The notes: generated by a model not told the origin, from the sequence alone. A stretch of 64,000 nucleotides of DNA from Bifidobacterium mellis (GCF_000967265.1 NZ_KQ033885.1:973538-1037537); one strand, 5' to 3'; counted from the first letter of the stretch, positions 32,683-45,070 are shown. A program made the numbers and translations.

Positions 32683-34314
32683 TCATCCCTCCTCGCGTAT
32701 GGCCTGGAAGGCCTCCTTGAGCGCCGAGACCGGCGGGTCGTCCAGGTGGGTGGGTTTGCCCAAACCATCAAGAATGATAAACCGCAACTTGTTGCCACGA
32801 GCCTTTTTGTCCCGATGCATGAGGGCCAACACCTGATCGAAGTCTCCCCCATTCCACCAGGTTCTCAGTCCCAGCGAAGACAGAAGACGCCGATGATAGT
32901 CGACCGCCTCCTGATCCAGGTGGCCGGTGATCCTGGCCAGCTCGGCTGCGAAGACCATGCCCACGGACACGGCCTGACCATGCCGCCAGGTGAAGTGTTC
33001 GATCTTCTCAATGGCGTGGCCAAGGGTGTGACCATAGTTGAGGAACTCCCGCAAGCCGGATTCCTTGAGGTCCACTGAGACGTGCCGGGCCTTGACCTCT
33101 ACGGTACGTTCGATCAGTTCCTGGACAACCGTGCCCAGCCACTGGTCGGACTCCCGTCCGTTGAAGGCGCGCAGGGACTCGGCCCGCTCCTCCAGCTCAC
33201 GCAGGATGCCGCCGTCCATGATGAATCCGGACTTGGCCACCTCGCCCAGGCCCTCTACAAAGATCTCATTGGGCAGGGTCCGCAGGGTCCGCAGGTCAGC
33301 CAGGACGCCGGCAGGGGTATAGAAGCTGCCGACCAGATTCTTGCCCTGCTCGAGGTTGATGCCGGTTTTGCCGCCGGTGGAGGCATCGACCATGGCCAGC
33401 AGGGAGGTGGGGCAGTTCACATAGCGAATGCCGCGCATCCAGGTGGCGGCGATGAACCCGGCCTGGTCTGTGGCCGCTCCCCCGCCCAGTCCCACAACCG
33501 CGTCGGAACGGGTGAAGCCCTCGGTGGCCAGACGTTCCCAGATGCCCTGGCTGACCTGGATGGTCTTGCCGGCCTCCGCGTCGGGAATGGTCAGATCCAC
33601 CACCTGATACCCTGCCTGGCGAAGCAGGGCCCGGGCATGGTCGGAATGGCGCTGGACCGGCTGGGTGTGAATCAGGGCCACCCTCATGGTCTGGTCGCCG
33701 AGCAGCTCATGCAGTCGCCCGGTCACCCCGGCGCCGATCCTCACATCGTAGGGATCGGGACCGCTGACGTGAACCACCCGCTCAGTCAAGGCATCGGCCA
33801 GCCTTCGGGCCAGGGCACGGGGGGTGGTGTTCCTGGATTTGAGGGTGATGGTGGCCAGCTCCTGGTAGACGCTGCGCCGCTCGCGATAGAGGGCCATCCA
33901 GCGCTCCGATGCGCCGCCGCGAAGAAGGGGGCGGTGATCCGAGCGAGCCGCCCGGCTTACGCCCTCCTCGGGGTCGATCTGCAGGTAGACCACAGCACCG
34001 CCTGCCCGCCGATAGTCCTGGAGCGCCTGGAAGACACCGGTACTCATGGGTGCGCCTCCACCCAGGGACAGGATGCCACCAGGAAAGTCCTTCAAAAGGT
34101 CCAGGACCGCCCGGGTCTCCATGTCACGGAAAGCCTGCTCACCCTGAGTGTCGAAGATCTCACTGACCGACCGACCCGCTTCTTCCTCGATGCACTGGTC
34201 CGTATCCCGGAAGGGCGCCTTGATCAGGGCGGCCGTCTCCCTGCCCAGACGGGTCTTGCCCGCGCCGGGCATGCCGATGACGACGGCCTTGGGCATACTG
34301 CTGCTTTCAATCAT
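32683..34314 (-). CDS. aroK/aroB: Bifunctional shikimate kinase/3-dehydroquinate synthase (AroK-AroB fusion)
   Basis: Residues 1-180 are shikimate kinase: [13 protein letters not shown] (P loop), [16 protein letters not shown] and SLGGGAP. Residues ~185-543 are 3-dehydroquinate synthase: [41 protein letters not shown], and the metal-binding [14 protein letters not shown] single polypeptide thus performs steps two and five of the pathway. The fusion is known in some actinobacteria. ATG 34314 is preceded by GAGGGG. It sits between aroC and aroQ on one strand. Confidence 0.95.
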   Translation of the reverse strand: MIESSSMPKAVVIGMPGAGKTRLGRETAALIKAPFRDTDQCIEEEAGRSVSEIFDTQGEQAFRDMETRAVLDLLKDFPGGILSLGGGAPMSTGVFQALQDYRRAGGAVVYLQIDPEEGVSRAARSDHRPLLRGGASERWMALYRERRSVYQELATITLKSRNTTPRALARRLADALTERVVHVSGPDPYDVRIGAGVTGRLHELLGDQTMRVALIHTQPVQRHSDHARALLRQAGYQVVDLTIPDAEAGKTIQVSQGIWERLATEGFTRSDAVVGLGGGAATDQAGFIAATWMRGIRYVNCPTSLLAMVDASTGGKTGINLEQGKNLVGSFYTPAGVLADLRTLRTLPNEIFVEGLGEVAKSGFIMDGGILRELEERAESLRAFNGRESDQWLGTVVQELIERTVEVKARHVSVDLKESGLREFLNYGHTLGHAIEKIEHFTWRHGQAVSVGMVFAAELARITGHLDQEAVDYHRRLLSSLGLRTWWNGGDFDQVLALMHRDKKARGNKLRFIILDGLGKPTHLDDPPVSALKEAFQAIREEG

Positions 34315-34327
34315 GCAAGACCGCCCC

Positions 34328-35521
34328 TCACCGCAGATGCTCGGGCCAGGACTGGAGGTAGGCCTGGGCGTTGCGCCGAACCTCCTCGAGCGAGTCGCCG
34401 CCGAACTTCTCCAAAGCGAATCGGGCCAGGGTCAGGTTCATCATGGCTTCGCCGATCACTGCGGCGGCGGGCACGGCGGTCACATCGGAACGCTGATGGA
34501 TGGCCTGGGCAGGCTGGCCGGTGGCCACATCCACCGTGCGCAGGGCCCGCGGCACCGAGGAGATGGGCTTCATGGCAGCCCTCACCCTGATGGGCTGGCC
34601 GTTGGAGGTGCCGCCCTCCAGTCCGCCTGCGTGGTTGCTGAGCCTGCGGATGGTGCCGTCCGGACCGGGCTCCATCTCGTCATGGGCCTGTGAACCAGGG
34701 CGATCAGCCTCCCTGAATCCGTCGCCGATCTCCACGCCCTTGATGGCCTGAATGCCCATGAAGGCGGCGGCCAGGGCCGCATCCAGACGCCGGTCGTCCT
34801 CCACATAGGTGCCCAGGCCTGCAGGCACGCCATAGGCGATGACCTCGAAGACCCCGCCGGCGGTGTCGCCGTCCTTCTTGATCTGGTCGATCTTGGCCAT
34901 CATCTGCTTCTCGGCGTCCTTGTCCAAGGTCCTGACCGGCGAGGCGTCCAAGGCGGGTCCGTCCTCAGGGCCGGGCGTGACCTCATGCCCCTCCAGGCCG
35001 ACCCCGGCTATGGAGATGACGTGGGAGACGGTCCGTATGCCCAGGGCCTGCCGCAGGAAGTCTGCGGCCACCGATCCCAGGGCCACCCTGGAGGCGGTCT
35101 CCCTGGCCGAGGAGCGCTCAAGGACGGGACGCGCATCCGTGAATCCGTACTTGCGCATGCCGGTCAGATCGGCGTGGCCGGGCCTGGGCCTGGTCAGCGG
35201 GGCGTTGCGACCGGTCGCCGGGGGCTCCTGATCGGCGGGCAGCTCGTCCACGCTCATGATCCGCTCCCACTTGGGCCACTCCGTGTTGCCGATCTCGATG
35301 GCCACCGGTGAACCGAGCGTGCGCCCATGCCTGACTCCGGTCAGCAGACGCACCTTGTCCTGCTCAAAGCCCATTCTGGCCCCGCGGCCATAGCCCAGCC
35401 GACGACGGGCCAGGGCCGATTCAATGTCCTTGGTGGACACGGCAACCCCTGCGGGCAGACCCTCCATCATGGCCACCAGGGCCTCTCCATGGGATTCCCC
35501 TGCCGTCTGCCAGCGCAACAT
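34328..35521 (-). CDS. aroC: Chorismate synthase
   Basis: Converts 5-enolpyruvylshikimate 3-phosphate to chorismate with reduced FMN. The N-terminus [23 protein letters not shown] and the signatures [25 protein letters not shown] and [24 protein letters not shown] are diagnostic. 397 aa from ATG 35521, because GAGGAG lies seven bases upstream; a TTG two codons earlier is the alternative. It is first in aroC-aroKB-aroQ-uvrA-like. The 14 bases between aroC and aroKB imply one transcript. Confidence 0.97.
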   Translation of the reverse strand: MLRWQTAGESHGEALVAMMEGLPAGVAVSTKDIESALARRRLGYGRGARMGFEQDKVRLLTGVRHGRTLGSPVAIEIGNTEWPKWERIMSVDELPADQEPPATGRNAPLTRPRPGHADLTGMRKYGFTDARPVLERSSARETASRVALGSVAADFLRQALGIRTVSHVISIAGVGLEGHEVTPGPEDGPALDASPVRTLDKDAEKQMMAKIDQIKKDGDTAGGVFEVIAYGVPAGLGTYVEDDRRLDAALAAAFMGIQAIKGVEIGDGFREADRPGSQAHDEMEPGPDGTIRRLSNHAGGLEGGTSNGQPIRVRAAMKPISSVPRALRTVDVATGQPAQAIHQRSDVTAVPAAAVIGEAMMNLTLARFALEKFGGDSLEEVRRNAQAYLQSWPEHLR

Positions 35522-35583
35522 ATTCAAGCTCCTCGTTCGTTCCTCGTTTGCCAGGTTAGGGCTACCTATGATTATCTTAGAAG

Positions 35584-36057
35584 ATGGTCTACCTCATCCC
35601 AGCGCCGGGACTGCTGACCGCCCTCCTCCTGGCCCTGATCGATATCCGTTCCCGGCGAGTCCCACGTCTTCTGGTGTTCTTCGGACTGATACTGCAGACC
35701 GTGACCCTGCTGTGCTTTTGCCTGATCCAGGCTCAACCGATGCTGCTGGTGCAGTGCCTGCTACTGACCCTGGCATGTTCAGGCCTTCAGCTCTTGCTGG
35801 CTCTGGTCCGACCCGGCGCCCTGGGACTGGGCGATGTGACGGCTACGGGTCTGGTCGCCCTGAGCCTGTCTGTTCTGGGATGGACCACCATCCTGGTCTG
35901 GTGGCTGATGATGGGCCTGCTGGGGCTGGCCGCCCTGGCTCTGGTCTGGTTGGCCCGTCGCCGCGGGTCGGCCAGGACAGACGACCCTCTCTCGCTGGCC
36001 TACGTCCCGGTCATCCTGGCCGCAGCGGTGGTGGCCCTGCTCATCGCAGCCATCTAG
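35584..36057 (+). CDS. Prepilin peptidase (A24 family), catalytic domain only
   Basis: A 157-aa, highly hydrophobic protein with about five or six membrane spans. It has the two aspartates of type IV prepilin peptidases: [15 protein letters not shown] (about residue 19) and GLGDVTATG (about residue 83, a GxGD motif). The N-terminal methyltransferase domain of classical PilD is absent, as in CpaA/TadV-type enzymes. No pilin or tad genes are in the window. The ribosome binding site before ATG 35584 is weak. It is divergent from aroC and convergent with mltG. Confidence 0.8.
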   Translation: MVYLIPAPGLLTALLLALIDIRSRRVPRLLVFFGLILQTVTLLCFCLIQAQPMLLVQCLLLTLACSGLQLLLALVRPGALGLGDVTATGLVALSLSVLGWTTILVWWLMMGLLGLAALALVWLARRRGSARTDDPLSLAYVPVILAAAVVALLIAAI

Positions 36058-36087
36058 GACCGGCAACTGAGATCCAGGGACAATACG

Positions 36088-37284
36088 CTACTTGCCCTGC
36101 TCGTTGTGCTGGGACTCCCAGGCCTTGTACTCCTTGACGTCGCGGTTGAACTGATCCGGGTTGTCGCTGAACCTGGTCTCTCCGGTATCCATGTTGACGG
36201 TCACGAAATAGAGCCAATCGCCCGACTCGGGGTGCATGACAGCCTGGATGGCCTCGTCTCCCGGGCTGCCGATGGGGCCTGGTGGCAGACCCTGATGGAC
36301 CCTGGTGTTGTAGGGGTCGTTGGCATTCTTCAGCATGGCATCGGTCAGCTTCAAGGCGGAGACATTGTTGGAGTAGGCCACAGTGCTGTCCATGCCCAGA
36401 GGCATTCCCTTGGCCAATCGGTTTTCGATGACCCGGGCCACCTTGCTGTAGTATTCCGACTTGTTGACCTCGGCCTCGGTGATGGAGGCCGTGTTGAGTA
36501 TGGTCTGCCGCTCCTGGCCGCCGGGTACGCCCAACTGGTCCAGGTGCTCGATCCGCTTGGAGACCAGGTTGCCCAGGATGGCCTTGGCCGACCCGGCCTT
36601 GCGCACGTCGTACTCGCCAGGCTGCAGCCACCCCTCGAAGTTGCCCTGCGCCTCCTGGGGCAGGATATCCTCGCCCTTGGCCTGGATCAGGGCATCGAAT
36701 TCGCTCTGTGGAACACCGGAGAGCTGGGCGGCCCGGGCAACCACATCGCGGACCCGCTCGCCGGCCCTCACCTGCAGAAAGCCTCCGGCCTTACTTCGGT
36801 CGGTCAGAATGGCCACCACGTCGGAGGCCTTCATCCGCAGACGCAGATCGAAGGTGCCGGGCAGGAGCCTGGATTCGGACTGGGCGCTGGAGATGGCCTG
36901 CAGGAAGGCGGCCGTGGACTTGACCACCCCCGCCTTGACCAGATTGGCGCCCACCTGATCAGCCCCCTGGCCGCTCTCGACCGTGAACTCCAGGGGCTGT
37001 CCGCCCGGGCCTGGATAGTCGGGGGCGACCTCCTTGGTGGCTACGATCCGGGGGGCGCCATGGCGCAGCCCACCTACCAGAATCACCACACAGGAGGTGG
37101 CCAGCACGACCGCAAGGGCGATGATGATGGTCATGATCTGCTTGCGATGCTTGCGCCTTTCGCGCCGACGGCGCATCTCACGGCGTGAACGAGGAGGACG
37201 CGGCGGCATGGCGGAAACCGGGGCCTGCCCATCGGCAACCCACTGGACCTTGTCCTGGAAGAATTCCTGCATGTCGTCGGCCAA
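36088..37284 (-). CDS. mltG: Endolytic murein transglycosylase MltG
   Basis: Membrane-bound YceG-family enzyme that cleaves nascent glycan strands and so sets chain length. A ~50-residue Arg-rich cytoplasmic N-terminus precedes one membrane span (TIIIALAVVLATSCVVILVGG). The LysM-like and catalytic domains follow, with NTASITEAEVNKSEYYSKVARVIENRL around the catalytic Glu. 398 aa. The TTG start at 37284 directly follows the ruvX stop, with AAGGAG six bases upstream; an ATG four codons later is possible. The end of the alaS-ruvX-mltG cluster. Confidence 0.93.
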   Translation of the reverse strand: MADDMQEFFQDKVQWVADGQAPVSAMPPRPPRSRREMRRRRERRKHRKQIMTIIIALAVVLATSCVVILVGGLRHGAPRIVATKEVAPDYPGPGGQPLEFTVESGQGADQVGANLVKAGVVKSTAAFLQAISSAQSESRLLPGTFDLRLRMKASDVVAILTDRSKAGGFLQVRAGERVRDVVARAAQLSGVPQSEFDALIQAKGEDILPQEAQGNFEGWLQPGEYDVRKAGSAKAILGNLVSKRIEHLDQLGVPGGQERQTILNTASITEAEVNKSEYYSKVARVIENRLAKGMPLGMDSTVAYSNNVSALKLTDAMLKNANDPYNTRVHQGLPPGPIGSPGDEAIQAVMHPESGDWLYFVTVNMDTGETRFSDNPDQFNRDVKEYKAWESQHNEQGK

Positions 37285-37767
37285 TTAGCACTCCTTGTCG
37301 GCACGTTGGTCGTCCAGGGCCGACTGCAACAGCACAACAGCGGACTGCTGATCGACCACGGGACGATGTCTTCGCCCGTCCACACGGGCATCGTAGAGCT
37401 GGCGATGGGCGCTGACGGTCGTCAGTCGTTCGTCTCGCAATACTACACTGGGCAGCTGCTCAGGGGCAATATCGGCATCCTGGGCCGCCTCCTGCAGGCG
37501 ACCGGTCAGGGCACGCACCCAACGGGCCGCCTTTTTGGCGCTGCGACCAGCCTGGCCGCTCAGAAGCAGGGGGTGTCCGACTACGACCCTGGACACGCAT
37601 TTGTCCATAATCAGGTCTTCCACCTGGTCCAGGGCTTGGAAGTAGTCACCCTGAACCCTGATGTTGCCAGCGGGAAAGGCCAGGGTCAGCTCCGGGTCCG
37701 ACAGGGCCAGACCCACCCTGGCCTCACCAAGATCCACCCCCAGCCACACGGCTGTCTGTGATCCCAC
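37285..37767 (-). CDS. ruvX: Putative pre-16S rRNA nuclease/Holliday junction resolvase RuvX (YqgF)
   Basis: RNase H-fold protein. It has GVDLGEARVGLALSD at the N-terminus, VVVGHPLLLSGQAGRSAKKA in the middle, and a conserved DERLTT. 160 aa. GTG start eight bases after alaS and directly abutting mltG. Confidence 0.94.
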   Translation of the reverse strand: MGSQTAVWLGVDLGEARVGLALSDPELTLAFPAGNIRVQGDYFQALDQVEDLIMDKCVSRVVVGHPLLLSGQAGRSAKKAARWVRALTGRLQEAAQDADIAPEQLPSVVLRDERLTTVSAHRQLYDARVDGRRHRPVVDQQSAVVLLQSALDDQRADKEC

Positions 37768-37775
37768 GGGAAAGC

Positions 37776-40457
<2,682 letters not shown>

Positions 40458-40623
40458 GCTGCTTCTGCTCCTTCAGACCCGATGAACGCCGACTGGATTA
40501 CGGGTTGTCAAATGACTCGGTTGTCCAGGGCGCGGACAAGTCGCCCACACTCCGGACCCATGGGTGAATATGGTGAATTTTACACCGGCCAGGCGCATCT
40601 GTCCTGGCTTGTCCGCCCCAGGC

Positions 40624-40863
40624 TCAGCCCTGGAAACGGTCCAGATAGCGGCGGTCCAGCTCATCCTGCCGCTGGTGCATGGTCTGGGTGAACTGGCGTA
40701 CCAGGCCGGACAGGGTCCGTGAGGCCACCTGGTCCTGGTCCTCGCCCAGCACGAATTCCCTTGCACGCTTGGGGATATTGGCCCTGACATAGGCCTCGGC
40801 CTTGGTCACCAGGACTACACCTGCCGTGACGCCCAGCCCCATCCAGAAGATCCGTTTGAACAT
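40624..40863 (-). CDS. Small conserved actinobacterial membrane-associated protein (DUF6167-like)
   Basis: 79 aa beginning MFKRIFWMGLGVTAGVVLVTKAEAYV, one hydrophobic N-terminal segment followed by a charged helical region. Small proteins of this kind lie between alaS and a DUF948 gene in many actinobacteria; the function is unknown. It overlaps the DUF948 stop by one base (TGATG) and lies 166 bases before alaS. Confidence 0.75.
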   Translation of the reverse strand: MFKRIFWMGLGVTAGVVLVTKAEAYVRANIPKRAREFVLGEDQDQVASRTLSGLVRQFTQTMHQRQDELDRRYLDRFQG

Positions 40864-41294
40864 CAGCGGGTACTCCCCTCGTTCCCTTGGCCGTCATTGG
40901 CCTTTTTTGCAGTGGAAGGTTTGGATTCGGCACTGTCGCGGCCTCCTGAAAGGAATGACGAGATCGTCTTGCGCAGGGCATAGAGGAAGGCTGCCGCTTT
41001 GATGACCGGCTTGCCCAGCATCGATCCGTACAGGTCGGTCAGGGCGCCGAGGTTGCCTGCCGTGGTCGAGGCCGCTGCGGAGATGCGATTGACGTCGGTC
41101 AGGGTCTGGTTGAGCTGGGTGACCGTGCTGGTGGACTCGTCCAGGGTGGGCACGACATGGTCGCCCGCCTGCTTGATGGTCTGCGCCAGCTGGTCGAAGA
41201 GCTTCCCCAGACGAATCAGGGGATAGATCAGAAACCCTGCCAAGATAGCGAAGGCAATGGCCGCTATCAGGCCGGCAATCTGTCCTACGTCCAT
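40863..41294 (-). CDS. DUF948 family membrane protein
   Basis: 143 aa with an N-terminal membrane span (IAGLIAAIAFAILAGFLIYPLIRLG) followed by an amphipathic, coiled-coil-prone region (LAQTIKQAGDHVVPTLDESTSTVTQLNQTLTDVNRI) and a disordered basic tail. Function unknown; linkage with alaS and rpsD is conserved in actinobacteria. Confidence 0.82.
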   Translation of the reverse strand: MDVGQIAGLIAAIAFAILAGFLIYPLIRLGKLFDQLAQTIKQAGDHVVPTLDESTSTVTQLNQTLTDVNRISAAASTTAGNLGALTDLYGSMLGKPVIKAAAFLYALRKTISSFLSGGRDSAESKPSTAKKANDGQGNEGSTR

Positions 41295-41386
41295 CTGCTA
41301 CCTCTCTTCCATTGGTACGATACTGGGGACAACGCTAGCACGCGCCGTCTATCAGACCAGGCCATGACCGGCCGGTTGAAGCCGGT

Positions 41387-42055
41387 TCAACGGTTGAAGG
41401 ACCGAACCTGCAGGGCGCGCTCAAAGGGGGCCTCCGTATCGAAGTCGAATATGGTGACGCTTCCGTTGCTCGGGCGGCTGCTGGTGTCGTAACGACCGCC
41501 GCCGAAGCGGTTGACCAGACTGAGCAGGGTGTTGCCGTGCGAGATCAGCAGGACGCGGTCGCCATTCTTCAGATGCGGGTCGGCGGCGATCAGGGCGAAT
41601 CCTCCGGCAATCCGAGTCCAATACTCGTTGTCGGACTCGGCATCGCCAAATGGGTCGGCCTCCTTGAGGAAGTCCCTGGTGGCGGACAGACCGAACTGGT
41701 CCACAATCTGCTGGTAGGTGCCTGCTCCATGGGGCGCGCCTGCAGCCCACCAGGCCATGGCCATGTCCTGCCCCTCGAAGTAGCCGTAGAACTGCTCGCG
41801 GAAGTGGCTGTCGCTGACCGGTTCAGGCTTGTTCCCAGACTGGTTCTGGGCCAGGATCCTGTGGACTGTCTCCTGGGCCCGGGTGGTGTCCGAGCAGTAG
41901 GCGGCCGCAAAACTGACCTTAGTTAATTTACGACCTGCACGGTCGGCATCCTCCAGCCCCGATGAAGTCAAGGGCGAGTTGGACCAGCCCTGGAGACGGT
42001 TGTAGCGATTAAAATAGGTCTGCCCATGGCGGACGGCATACAGATGGAGCAACAT
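41387..42055 (-). CDS. Histidine phosphatase family (phosphoglycerate mutase-like) protein
   Basis: 222 aa. Begins MLLHLYAVRHGQTYFNRYNRLQGWSNSPLTSSG, with the RHG catalytic motif at residues 9-11, and carries the second conserved histidine in RVLLISHGNTLLSLVN. The frame stays open to 42493, but that portion is the antisense shadow of rpsD, so I start at ATG 42055. The substrate cannot be told from sequence; it is a probable cytosolic phosphatase. Confidence 0.9.
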   Translation of the reverse strand: MLLHLYAVRHGQTYFNRYNRLQGWSNSPLTSSGLEDADRAGRKLTKVSFAAAYCSDTTRAQETVHRILAQNQSGNKPEPVSDSHFREQFYGYFEGQDMAMAWWAAGAPHGAGTYQQIVDQFGLSATRDFLKEADPFGDAESDNEYWTRIAGGFALIAADPHLKNGDRVLLISHGNTLLSLVNRFGGGRYDTSSRPSNGSVTIFDFDTEAPFERALQVRSFNR

Positions 42056-42109
42056 GCCCCTATTATCCCACCCATACCCCAGCGGGGGCGGCAAATCCTG
42101 ACATGCAAA

Positions 42110-42132
42110 GGGCCCCGGACGAACCGGGGCCC
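42110..42132 (-). terminator. Terminator of rpsD
   Basis: Perfect 9-bp stem GGGCCCCGG/CCGGGGCCC with a five-base loop, followed on the minus strand by TTTGC. It begins 16 bases after the rpsD stop. Confidence 0.85.
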
Positions 42133-42147
42133 CAAAGTTCCTAGTGC

Positions 42148-42774
42148 TCAGCGAGCGTAGAACTCGACCACGTACTGGATGTTGATCTGAACCGGGATCT
42201 CCTCCGGCTCGGGCTTGCGGACCAGGCTGGCCTTCAGGGAGGCCAGGTCCACGTCCAGGTAGCCGGGGACTGCGGGTAGCACATCCCGGTGGACGCCTTC
42301 GGCGGCGATCTGGAAGGGGACCATGGTCTGGCTCTTGGGCTTGACCTGGATGGTCTGGCCGGGCTTGACCCTGTAGGAGGGGCGGTCCACGATGTTGCCG
42401 TCGACCAGGATGTGGCGGTGAACCACGTACTGGCGGGCCTGGGCGGTGGTGCGGGCGATGCCGGCGCGCAGGACCAGGTTGTCCAGGCGGCACTCCAGCT
42501 CGCGAAGCATGGCGGCACCGGTCTGGCCGGACTCATGGGTGCCCCGCTCGTAGGCGGCACGCAGCTGCTTCTCGGAGACGCCGTACTGAGCGCGCAGCCT
42601 CTGCTTCTCGCGCAGACGGACGGCGTAATCGGACTCGGTGCGACGACGGCTGCGGCCGTGCTCGCCGGGGCCATAGGGGCGCTTCTCGAACAGGCGTTGG
42701 GCCTTGGGGGTCAGGGCGATGCCAAGAGCGCGGGACAGGCGGACCTGGCGACGCGCACGCTGAATGTTAGTCAT
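42148..42774 (-). CDS. rpsD: 30S ribosomal protein S4
   Basis: Primary 16S rRNA-binding protein. Starts TNIQRARRQVRLSRALGIALTPKAQRLFEKRPYGPGEHGRSRRR, with the central S4 RNA-binding domain (RLDNLVLRAGIARTTAQARQYVVHRHILVDGNIV). 208 aa. ATG start. It is a stand-alone gene in this clade rather than part of the rpoA operon, with its own terminator. Confidence 0.98.
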   Translation of the reverse strand: MTNIQRARRQVRLSRALGIALTPKAQRLFEKRPYGPGEHGRSRRRTESDYAVRLREKQRLRAQYGVSEKQLRAAYERGTHESGQTGAAMLRELECRLDNLVLRAGIARTTAQARQYVVHRHILVDGNIVDRPSYRVKPGQTIQVKPKSQTMVPFQIAAEGVHRDVLPAVPGYLDVDLASLKASLVRKPEPEEIPVQINIQYVVEFYAR

Positions 42775-43094
42775 TGATGCAATCCTTACTTGCTTCTGTC
42801 GTTATCTGAACGAAGACGGCCGGAACCGTCGAGTCAGGCCTCTCCAATGCTTCACCGTGCCAAGCACGAACGACCTTGCGGCCGCCGACCCATTGATGGG
42901 CTGAGACTCCAGATAGGTTCGCGCACAAATGCGCAAACCAAGTGTTTATTAAACCACATGAGCCCGACCTGGGATTACATGTATGTTGTGATATATTCAT
43001 ACCAACGGTCGGTATATTATATTGATCCAAGGCATGAAGACTCCCCCAACCGATCAACAACGACCCATCTCAGGGATCTGAAAGGAAGACGACC
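42775..43094. other. Intergenic region between rpsD and tetR
   Basis: The 320-bp divergent region. It holds the rpsD promoter side (not clearly recognisable), a GCGC-acaaat-GCGC inverted repeat near 42914, and an AT-rich segment with the TetR-type operator listed separately. Confidence 0.5.
42999..43015. promoter_or_regulatory. TetR-type operator palindrome
   Basis: The 17-base imperfect palindrome ATACCAACGGTCGGTAT sits ~80 bases before the TetR gene, in an AT-rich segment (TATATT follows at 43013-43018). It matches the ACC-AC-GGT architecture of many AcrR/TetR sites and probably mediates autorepression of the tetR-MFS pair. Confidence 0.65.
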
Positions 43095-43781
43095 ATGGCC
43101 CGCAACGCACACCCCGAGCTGACGCAGGAGAGAATCGTCGAAGCCGCCACCGAACTCTTCACCAGCCAGGGCTACGACAAAACCAGCATGCAGGACATCA
43201 TCAATGCAACCGGAGGCTTGAGCAAGGGGGCCGTCTACCACCATTTTAGGTCCAAGGAAGATCTCTTCGACGCCGTGGCCGACAGGTTGATGAACACCAT
43301 GAGCGAGACGTCCGGCAAAACCCAAACCCGATCGAAGCAAGGCACGGCTTTGGAGCAGCTGCAGTCGCTCTTCTCCCCTGAGCGAGCGCAAAAGAGACTG
43401 GAGGCCGCGAATCTGATGTTCCGCAAATTCAACCCAAAGGCCAATCCCAAGATGATCGGCATGGAATTCACCTCCTTGGTGGATGAGCGGGACGACTTTG
43501 TCGACCTGATCACACAGGGCAACCAGGACGGCTCACTGCATGTGGAACACGTCGAACAAGCCGCAGAGATCCTCCGCCTACTGGCCAACATGTGGCTGCT
43601 GCCCTTCTTTCGCCGGGGCACGAAGGCAGAACTGCGCACCAGAGCCGCCTGTTTCTTCTCGATCATGCAAAGCTTGGGCATCCCCCTGCAAGATCAGGGA
43701 TTCTCCGACCTATTGGCCTCCTTCGGCACCGACACCAAAGGCAACAAGAAGGAAAAAACCGAAAGCGAAGTCGCGATATGA
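43095..43781 (+). CDS. TetR/AcrR family transcriptional regulator
   Basis: 228 aa. The N-terminal helix-turn-helix is classical: ERIVEAATELFTSQGYDKTSMQDIINATGGLSKGAVYHHFRSKEDLF (residues ~11-57). The ligand domain is of unassigned type and ends in a Lys-rich tail. It overlaps the following MFS gene by ATGA and has a palindromic operator upstream, so it is very likely a repressor of that exporter. Confidence 0.93.
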   Translation: MARNAHPELTQERIVEAATELFTSQGYDKTSMQDIINATGGLSKGAVYHHFRSKEDLFDAVADRLMNTMSETSGKTQTRSKQGTALEQLQSLFSPERAQKRLEAANLMFRKFNPKANPKMIGMEFTSLVDERDDFVDLITQGNQDGSLHVEHVEQAAEILRLLANMWLLPFFRRGTKAELRTRAACFFSIMQSLGIPLQDQGFSDLLASFGTDTKGNKKEKTESEVAI

Positions 43782-45055
43782 ACCCGCCCGCTCACGACCA
43801 AACCTCAAGCATGGACCACTCCAAAGGCAAGGGGCTGCTGACACTGCCGTTCATTGCTCTTCTGACGACTGAGATTCTCTCCAATCTAGGGCAAACATGC
43901 TTGGTCTTCGCCCTGCCGCTTCACCTGCTCAACATCTCAGGATCGGCATCCCTCTATGGCATGGTCTCCGCTCTGGCGGTCCTTCCATCCATACTCCTTA
44001 CCCCCCTGGGCGGAGCTCTGGCCGACCGGCTGCACAAGCAGTCCACCATGGCGGTCCTGGACATTCTGTCGGCATTGACAGCCTTCTTGTACATCCTGAT
44101 AAGCCAGAAGATTGACCCGGTTTTTTTGACCGTGGCCTGCATGATGCTGGTCAATGCCTACAGAGCCTGTTACAGCCCAACGGTGCAGGCGGCCCTTCAC
44201 TGTCTGGTGGACAGAAAAGACCTGACCCGCGCATCAGCCCTGGTTTCCCAGGCAATCTCCCTGGTAGGAATGATCGGACCAGTAGTGGCCGGCATGGTCA
44301 TGGGCTTCTTCGGAATCATGCAAGTGGTCGGGGTTGCCGCTTTGGTCTGTCTTCTTTCTGCCGTCTGGATCAGAATCGCCGTCAGGATTCCCGAACCGGC
44401 ACAGGGTCCCTCCCAAGGCCCAGGAGCACTGGTGAGCCATCTGGCTGCGGACACCAAAGCGGCTGCACAGTTTCTGGTCAGGCACAGCAACCTCAAAGTG
44501 GTCATAGGACTCAGCCTGGCGGCCAACCTGATCTTTGCCTCGTACATCAACGTGGCCCTGCCATATATAATCACTCGGACACTGGGCCTGAGCAATGCCA
44601 TGCAGGGGCTGGCCGAAGGGATACTGGCCTGCGGGAGCCTGCTTGGAGCCATCCTGGTGTCCATCCGCCCTAGCTGGTTCTATCTGCAACGGATACCCTT
44701 GCTGCTCTCGGGCAGCGCCCTGGTCCTCCTGCCCATTGCCGCAGGGCTGCTTCTGCATTTGCCTGCTCATGTCCTCTTCGCCCTGGTAACCGGGTGCATG
44801 GCTCTGGCTGCGGGAATGGTGCAGACGGTCAACATCACTTCCATGTCCTATGAGCAGATTCATACCCCTGCAATGCTGATAGGCAAGGTGATAGGGCTGA
44901 CCAACAGTCTATGCATGTGCGCGATTCCGCTGGGACAGGCCGCCTTCGGCCCGCTGATCGACCACTGCCCCATGACCTTGATCATCACTGGTGTTGTCAT
45001 GGTGACACTGCTGACATGTCTGATTGCCAGACTGGCCATGAAGCCGGATGAATGA
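43778..45055 (+). CDS. MFS transporter, probable drug efflux
   Basis: 425 aa with about 12 membrane segments, in the arrangement of DHA-type or enterobactin-exporter-like MFS proteins. Motif A-like LTPLGGALADRLHKQ lies after TM2. I start at ATG 43778, overlapping the tetR stop; the longer open frame from 43592 lies inside tetR. Substrate unknown. It is convergent with the ABC permease gene, 15 bases away. Confidence 0.88.
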   Translation: MNPPAHDQTSSMDHSKGKGLLTLPFIALLTTEILSNLGQTCLVFALPLHLLNISGSASLYGMVSALAVLPSILLTPLGGALADRLHKQSTMAVLDILSALTAFLYILISQKIDPVFLTVACMMLVNAYRACYSPTVQAALHCLVDRKDLTRASALVSQAISLVGMIGPVVAGMVMGFFGIMQVVGVAALVCLLSAVWIRIAVRIPEPAQGPSQGPGALVSHLAADTKAAAQFLVRHSNLKVVIGLSLAANLIFASYINVALPYIITRTLGLSNAMQGLAEGILACGSLLGAILVSIRPSWFYLQRIPLLLSGSALVLLPIAAGLLLHLPAHVLFALVTGCMALAAGMVQTVNITSMSYEQIHTPAMLIGKVIGLTNSLCMCAIPLGQAAFGPLIDHCPMTLIITGVVMVTLLTCLIARLAMKPDE

Positions 45056-45070
45056 CTGGCAAATCAGGCA

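Noticed and set aside
42056-42493. N-terminal extension of the histidine phosphatase frame
   Set aside because: Antisense-composition shadow of rpsD; the family N-terminus begins at ATG 42055.
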